DNA of 61,230 nt. Source: Lysobacteraceae bacterium. Lineage in GTDB: Bacteria; Pseudomonadota; Gammaproteobacteria; Nevskiales; Nevskiaceae. The DNA is taken from positions 1 to 61,230 of the forward strand of contig PNMW01000018.1 of the NCBI GenBank assembly GCA_013823855.1. The letters run 5' to 3'. A program made the position numbers and the translations under genes. Shown piece by piece: positions 57,026-61,230 of the stretch. Under the pieces are notes generated by a model, which had not been told where the DNA came from, searched no databases, and saw nothing but the letters and a program-made list of their open reading frames with translations. The stretch's first letter is position 1. Each line of letters begins with the position of its first letter.

Positions 57026-58375
57026 ATGTACCGGGCTTGGCTCCCGAGCCCGGATCTGCTGCGGCAGATCGCGCAGTTGCTGCTGCGCGTCGGCCTGGCC
57101 GCAGCCTTCGGGGCCTGGATCGGTCATCCGTGGCCGCTGATCACGCTGACCCTGCTGGTCAGCCTGATCATCCACCTGCGCTTTCTGACCCGTCTGCGCA
57201 GCTGGCTGAACACGCCGAAGCAGGTGGAACTGCCGCTGGCCGACGGCATCTGGGGCGAGGTCTACGACGGCCTGCTGAACCTGCAGAAGCGCAACCGCAA
57301 GCGCAAGCGCAAGCTGGCGGCGATCCTCGCCGAGTTCCAGGCCTCGACCGAAGCCTTGCCGGATGGTGCGGTGGTGCTCGGTCCGAACGGCGAGATCGTC
57401 TGGTTCAACACGGCGGCCCAGGCCCTGCTTGGCTTGCGCGTGCATCAGGACGTCGGCCTGCGCATCGCCAATCTGGTCCGCAAGCCGGCGTTCACCGAAT
57501 ATTTCTCGCGCGACGACTACAGCGGCGAGGTCGAATGCGATTCGCCGATCAATGGCGAGACCATGCTGTCATTCCGGATCATTCCGTATGGCAACGGCCA
57601 GCGGCTGATGATCGTGCGCGATGTCTCGGACCTGCGGCGGCTGGAAACCGCACGCCGCGACTTCGTCGCCAATGCCTCGCATGAGCTGCGCACGCCGCTG
57701 ACCGTGCTGCGCGGCTACCTCGACGTGATGGAGCCGGAGACCCGCAAGGGCGGTTCGCTGCAGGACTGGGCGTCACCGATGTCCGAGATGCGCGCCCAGG
57801 CCGCGCGCATGGAAGCGCTGATCAACGATCTGCTGAAGCTGGCCCGGCTGGAAGCCAACATCATCAATACCCGCCAGGACCTGCTCGACGTGCCGAAGAT
57901 GCTGGCGCGGACGCAGGAGCAGGCGAAGACGATGTCCCGCGGCCAGCACCGGATCGAGTTCGACATCGAGCCGGATCTGCGGCTGTATGGCCGTGACAGC
58001 GAAACCCAGAGCGTGTTCACCAATCTGGTCAGCAACGCCGTGCAGTACACCCCGCCAGGCGGCATCATCAGCGTGCGCTGGTGGGGCGATGACAGCGGCG
58101 CGTATTTCAGCGTTGCCGACACCGGCATCGGCATTGCCGAGAAGGATCTCCCGCGGCTGACCGAGCGCTTCTACCGCGTCGACACCGGCCGTTCGCGCGC
58201 CACCGGCGGTACCGGGCTGGGCCTGTCGATCGTCAAGCACGCGCTGGAGCATCTCGATGGCAAATTGTCGATTGAAAGTGAAATAAGTGTCGGCACGACA
58301 TTCACATGCAGTTTCCCGATCCACCGGGTGCATTCCGGCAACCAGCGCAACGATCTTCGCGCGCCGATCGGCTGA
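57026..58375 (+). CDS. phoR: Phosphate regulon sensor histidine kinase PhoR
   Basis: The 449-residue kinase has N-terminal hydrophobic segments (AAFGAWIGHPWPLITLTLLV), a PAS domain (about residues 105-200), the phosphoacceptor H219 in NASHELRTPLTV, the N box VFTNLVSNAVQYTP, and G boxes DTGIGI and GTGLGLSIVKHALEHL. It signals low phosphate, via the Pst/PhoU system, to PhoB. It is coupled to phoB. Confidence 0.95.
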   Translation: MYRAWLPSPDLLRQIAQLLLRVGLAAAFGAWIGHPWPLITLTLLVSLIIHLRFLTRLRSWLNTPKQVELPLADGIWGEVYDGLLNLQKRNRKRKRKLAAILAEFQASTEALPDGAVVLGPNGEIVWFNTAAQALLGLRVHQDVGLRIANLVRKPAFTEYFSRDDYSGEVECDSPINGETMLSFRIIPYGNGQRLMIVRDVSDLRRLETARRDFVANASHELRTPLTVLRGYLDVMEPETRKGGSLQDWASPMSEMRAQAARMEALINDLLKLARLEANIINTRQDLLDVPKMLARTQEQAKTMSRGQHRIEFDIEPDLRLYGRDSETQSVFTNLVSNAVQYTPPGGIISVRWWGDDSGAYFSVADTGIGIAEKDLPRLTERFYRVDTGRSRATGGTGLGLSIVKHALEHLDGKLSIESEISVGTTFTCSFPIHRVHSGNQRNDLRAPIG

Positions 58376-58464
58376 TTCCATGCAAGCGATGGAAATTGGA
58401 GAATTTTAATCCAGGAGTCGGGCGGGGCGAGGTGCGATTGCCGTTGATGGGTAGCGCGTCATGA

Positions 58465-58493
58465 CTGTCATAAATAAGAAATATTTCTGTCAT
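58465..58493 (+). promoter_or_regulatory. PHO box (tandem half-sites) upstream of the porin gene
   Basis: Two exact CTGTCAT words at 58465-58471 and 58487-58493 are 22 bases apart (two helical turns), with an AAAT-type linker and a weaker AAGAAAT half-site between them in the 11-base register. This matches a tandem PHO box. It lies in the 205-base gap 58376-58580 before the phosphate porin, which it should place under PhoB. Confidence 0.82.
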
Positions 58494-58610
58494 ATCGTGC
58501 CGCCGCTCTTGGCAGATTTGTGACGGATTGGTGAACGTCGGGTCTGCGCAAGGCATGCCAACCCCTACCAGGACACGACGCTGAACATCTCGCTCCGACA
58601 GACGGTCGCC

Positions 58611-59846
58611 GTGCTGTCACTCTGCCTTTCCGCTGCCGTTGCCCCCAATGCCATCGCCGATTTTTCCCGTTATGGCACGGTCTACAAGTCCGACGACGGC
58701 CAGTTTTCCTATCAGCTGAACGCGCGCCTGCAGTACGACGCGGTGCGCTTCGACGACGGCCGCAGCAACAACCTGACCAGCTTCGATTCACAGGACGGCA
58801 GCTACTTCCGTCGCGGTTACGTGACGTTCAACACCAAGTGGGGCAAGTGGACCGCCCGCTTCGAGAACGACTTCGCGATCGATGTCTCGCTGAAGGCCGT
58901 TCGCGAGTTCTGGATCAGCCATCCATTCGCTGGCGGCGAGATCCTGTTCGGCCAGCACAAGCCGTTCCGCGGTCTCGAGGAACTGTCGAGTTCCAACGAG
59001 CTGTCGCTGATGGAGCGCCCGTTCTCCGCGACGACGATCTTCGGTGCCAACGCCGAACGTCAGTTCCAGCCGGGCATCTTCTGGCGCCGCCCGCTGTCGA
59101 AAACGCTGCTGCTGCAACTGTCGGCCTACAACGCCGATCATGGCCTCGGCACCGAAGTCGGCCGCGGCGTCGGCACCGCCAACCGGCTGAGCTGGATTCC
59201 GGTCAACACGCCGAAACAGCTGGTCTATTTCGGTGGCTCGGTCGGCTATGACTATTTCACCGACAAGGCCCCGGGCACGCGCTCGGTCAGCTACGCCGGC
59301 CGCAGCAGCGCCGGTGGCAACGTCGTCGGTCCGTCGCAGCGCATCATCGACATCGGCGAGGACGCCGGGCAGGCCTATGGCGGTCTCGAAGCAGCGTTCG
59401 GCACCGGCTCGCTGCACTTGCAGAGCGAAGTGGTGCTGTCGTCGTATGAAGATGCCGCCGGTCCCGGCGAGGCCGATCAGGTGCTGTCGTACTACGGTCA
59501 GGCCAGCTTCTTCGTCACCGGCGAGCGCAAGGAGTACCAGCTGGCCAAGGCCCGCTTCGGCACGCCGCACGCGCTGCGTCATGGCTGGGGTGCGGTGGAG
59601 ATGACGGCACGTTACGACTCGATCGAGAACCTCGATCACCGTGCCGGCACCGGCACCGGCGTCTGCCTCGCCAATGCCGCGGTGGCCGTGGTCGGGGCCG
59701 AGTGCGAAGCACATTCGTATACCGTCGGCGTCAATTACTACTTCAACCCGCTGATCCGGGTGATGTTCAACCTGGTCAACGGCTATGACCAGGTCACCGA
59801 CGATCACACCCAGTCCTACAACCTGCGGACCCAGATCGCGTTTTGA
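58611..59846 (+). CDS. Phosphate-selective porin (OprO/OprP-like)
   Basis: The 411-residue outer-membrane protein has a signal-like start and then beta-strand repeats ending in aromatic residues, with the C-terminal LRTQIAF (final Phe). FSRYGTVYKSDDGQFSYQLNARLQYD and RRGYVTFNTKWGKWTARFENDF match the OprO/OprP family, trimeric channels for phosphate and polyphosphate. The nearest standard start, GTG 58611, gives a signal peptide with no positive charge. An in-frame CTG at 58581 with AGGA upstream restores NISLRQ before the hydrophobic core, so the true start may be CTG. A PHO box precedes it. Confidence 0.9.
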   Translation: MLSLCLSAAVAPNAIADFSRYGTVYKSDDGQFSYQLNARLQYDAVRFDDGRSNNLTSFDSQDGSYFRRGYVTFNTKWGKWTARFENDFAIDVSLKAVREFWISHPFAGGEILFGQHKPFRGLEELSSSNELSLMERPFSATTIFGANAERQFQPGIFWRRPLSKTLLLQLSAYNADHGLGTEVGRGVGTANRLSWIPVNTPKQLVYFGGSVGYDYFTDKAPGTRSVSYAGRSSAGGNVVGPSQRIIDIGEDAGQAYGGLEAAFGTGSLHLQSEVVLSSYEDAAGPGEADQVLSYYGQASFFVTGERKEYQLAKARFGTPHALRHGWGAVEMTARYDSIENLDHRAGTGTGVCLANAAVAVVGAECEAHSYTVGVNYYFNPLIRVMFNLVNGYDQVTDDHTQSYNLRTQIAF

Positions 59847-59871
59847 CACCGAGCCACTGCGGCCAGAGGCG

Positions 59872-59907
59872 GTGCCGGCGACGAGTTGCAACAGTCGCCC
59901 GGCACCA
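59872..59907 (+). terminator. Hairpin after the porin gene
   Basis: GGTGCCGGCGAC and GTCGCCCGGCACC pair over 12 bases with one bulged C, around an 11-base loop. It begins 26 bases after the porin stop. No T run follows (ATTCGGC), so it may be a rho-independent-like pause or mRNA 3' end hairpin, not a classic terminator. Confidence 0.5.
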
Positions 59908-60005
59908 TTCGGCAGGCGCAGGCGCATCGGGCGGCCCGATTGCTCGGTACACTGACGCGCGATTCCGTTTTTCCGCCTATTCCCAGTCGAGGGCTGCACG
60001 CGCAC

Positions 60006-60719
60006 ATGAGCACGCTTTCCTACCGGTCGCATATCTCCAGCCAGTACAACTCGGAGCTCGAGGACGTGCGCCAGCGCGTGCTGGCGATGGGCGGGCTGGT
60101 CGAGCAGCAGATCATCGAAGCGACCCGGGCGCTGGTGGAGTCCGATGCCGAGCTGGCGGAGCAGGTGTCGCGCAATGACCTCCGCGTCAATCAGCTCGAA
60201 GTCCAGATCGACGAGGAATGCAGCGGCATCCTTGCCCGTCGGCAGCCGACCGCCGGCGACCTGCGTCTGGTCTATGCCGTGGTCAAGACCATCACCGATC
60301 TCGAACGCATCGGCGACGAGGCGGAAAAGATCGCCCGGATGGCGGTCGACCTGGCCAGCCAGGAGCGCACCGGCGCGCCGCTGGTCGAAGTCGGGCATCT
60401 GTCGCGTCATGTCTCGCAGATGGTCCACGATGCACTCGACGCCTTCGCCCGCATGGATGTCGACGCCGCGCTGGCGGTGGCGCGTGAAGATCTGGCGGTC
60501 GATCGCGAGTACGAGGCGCTGATGCGCCAGTGCATCACCTTCATGATGGAAGACCCGCGCACCATCCGCCGAGTGCTCGACGTGATCTGGTCGGTGCGCG
60601 CGCTCGAACGCATCGGCGATCACGCCCGCAACATCTCCGAGTACGTCATCTACTTCGTGAAGGGCAAGGACGTCCGCCACCTCGGTCTCGAAGCCATGGA
60701 GCGGGAAGCGCGCAGCTAG
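60006..60719 (+). CDS. phoU: Phosphate transport regulatory protein PhoU
   Basis: The 237-residue protein is the two-lobed helical PhoU, a negative regulator that links PstSCAB status to PhoR. It shows the duplicated ExxxD(R/H)-type metal-binding motifs ([18 protein letters not shown] and [20 protein letters not shown]). The ATG at 60006 fits the family N-terminus ([20 protein letters not shown]). The pst genes, usually next to phoU, are not in the window. It is on the same strand as phoB-phoR and the porin. Confidence 0.95.
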   Translation: MSTLSYRSHISSQYNSELEDVRQRVLAMGGLVEQQIIEATRALVESDAELAEQVSRNDLRVNQLEVQIDEECSGILARRQPTAGDLRLVYAVVKTITDLERIGDEAEKIARMAVDLASQERTGAPLVEVGHLSRHVSQMVHDALDAFARMDVDAALAVAREDLAVDREYEALMRQCITFMMEDPRTIRRVLDVIWSVRALERIGDHARNISEYVIYFVKGKDVRHLGLEAMEREARS

Positions 60720-61188
60720 CCGGTTCGAGCCAACCGTTTCCCGGGCCATGGCGCCCCGGAATTCGGCCCGCATCCGCTGGCATCTCCAAGACGCTGTCGC
60801 GCTTTGCGCCGGGCAAGGGGCATAAGCCAGACGAGATCCGCGACGGCGGCTCGACCGGATCGGCGACGTGCAAGCAGGGCCTGTCCATGCCGCGAGCCAG
60901 CTTGCGGATCGATGCAATGAACGGCCGCTTCGGTGCTTCCGTGGCGCGAGCAGCCGTCGGTGGCAGGGTCGGGCCGGCTGATCGATGCGGGGGCGGCGTT
61001 CACCGAGCTCCGGGCGTTGCGGTGGCGGGTTGCGGCGGTCGTCGAAGGCCGCCGGCCGAGCATCGACCCGCACGCCCGACAGTGGTCGCCAGGCTGATCG
61101 GCCGCAGGTCGTCCGCCAAGCGTGCGCAAGCGTTGTATTGCCAAGTACATATCGGTACGGTGTGCACTCGTTCCCGTCGAGTGCGCGC
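60720..61188. other. Long intergenic space after phoU
   Basis: In these 469 bases I find no gene I can support; the open frames there have no family resemblance or ribosome sites. AT-richer bases at about 61130-61160 (TTGTATTGCCAAGTACATAT) may belong to the promoter of the gene starting at 61189. Confidence 0.4.
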
Positions 61189-61230
61189 ATGAAGGCCCTG
61201 ATCGCCTGCTGGCTGCTGGTGACATTCACG
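61189..61230 (+). CDS. Start of an unknown gene, cut by the window end
   Basis: The first 14 codons (MKALIACWLLVTFT) look like a signal peptide: a lysine followed by a hydrophobic stretch with a cysteine. Without the remainder I cannot say what it is. Confidence 0.45.
   Translation, partial: MKALIACWLLVTFT

Noticed and set aside
60720..61188. A small gene in the phoU downstream gap
   Set aside because: Open frames there lack a ribosome site and any family resemblance; composition looks like non-coding GC-rich DNA.
58788..61229. An 813-codon open frame on the minus strand opposite the porin and phoU
   Set aside because: Both plus-strand genes are certain and the antisense product has shadow composition.

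Overview
The window is a 61.2 kb piece of chromosome from a GC-rich Gram-negative bacterium. Codon choice is strongly GC3-biased, genes are tightly packed, and I see no prophage, transposase, CRISPR array or rRNA. Several features point to a gammaproteobacterium: Hda, a PerM-type permease, purM, purN and a DUF3108 gene side by side; efp-recA-recX; an imuA-imuB-dnaE2 cassette next to lexA; phoB-phoR; and an OprO/OprP-type porin. My best guess is the Nevskiales/Xanthomonadales neighbourhood, but the sequence alone does not settle this.

Layout. 1-7.2 kb: end of dnaB, alanine racemase, an RND efflux permease/adaptor pair with a related palindromic repeat element on each side, and a ketopantoate reductase. 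7.2-14 kb: an SOS island. One LexA box precedes imuA-imuB-dnaE2 (the mutagenic polymerase cassette). A second precedes lexA and two small unknown genes that sit where some relatives carry sulA. 14-18.5 kb: acyl-CoA ligase, a tRNA-Ala/tRNA-Glu operon with a near-consensus promoter, EF-P, RecA and RecX. 18.5-26 kb: an M16 protease pair (one active, one a degenerate lipoprotein), Hda and PerM face the purM-purN-DUF3108 operon. 26-28.3 kb: an exported catalase-peroxidase with a perfect terminator hairpin.

28.3-42 kb is mostly minus-strand: a Nudix/metallo-beta-lactamase fusion, a small lipoprotein, a Tyr/Arg/Gly-rich exported protein, MprF, a trans-sulfuration enzyme, a flavodoxin-like protein, Hsp15, an unknown 82-residue protein, a drug-type MFS pump, a solitary sigma-54-activator-like AAA+ ATPase with no DNA-binding domain, and a large two-component-propeller diguanylate cyclase. 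A truncated hemoglobin lies on the plus strand. 42-55 kb is plus-strand: thioesterase, SerA, S9 peptidase, MpaB-like oxygenase overlapping dinB, M3 peptidase, DUF2059 protein, two alpha/beta hydrolases, a small membrane protein and an FMN reductase. 55-61.2 kb: a FabH-like ketoacyl synthase, then a phosphate block (phoB-phoR, an OprO/P-like porin, phoU) with PHO boxes before phoB and before the porin.

Two themes stand out. DNA-damage response genes (imuA, imuB, dnaE2, lexA, recA, recX, dinB) recur, but LexA boxes were seen only at the imu cassette and lexA. Phosphate control is self-contained at the right end. The least explained parts are the two small genes behind lexA, the helix-turn-helix-less AAA+ ATPase, and the palindromic elements around the RND genes.
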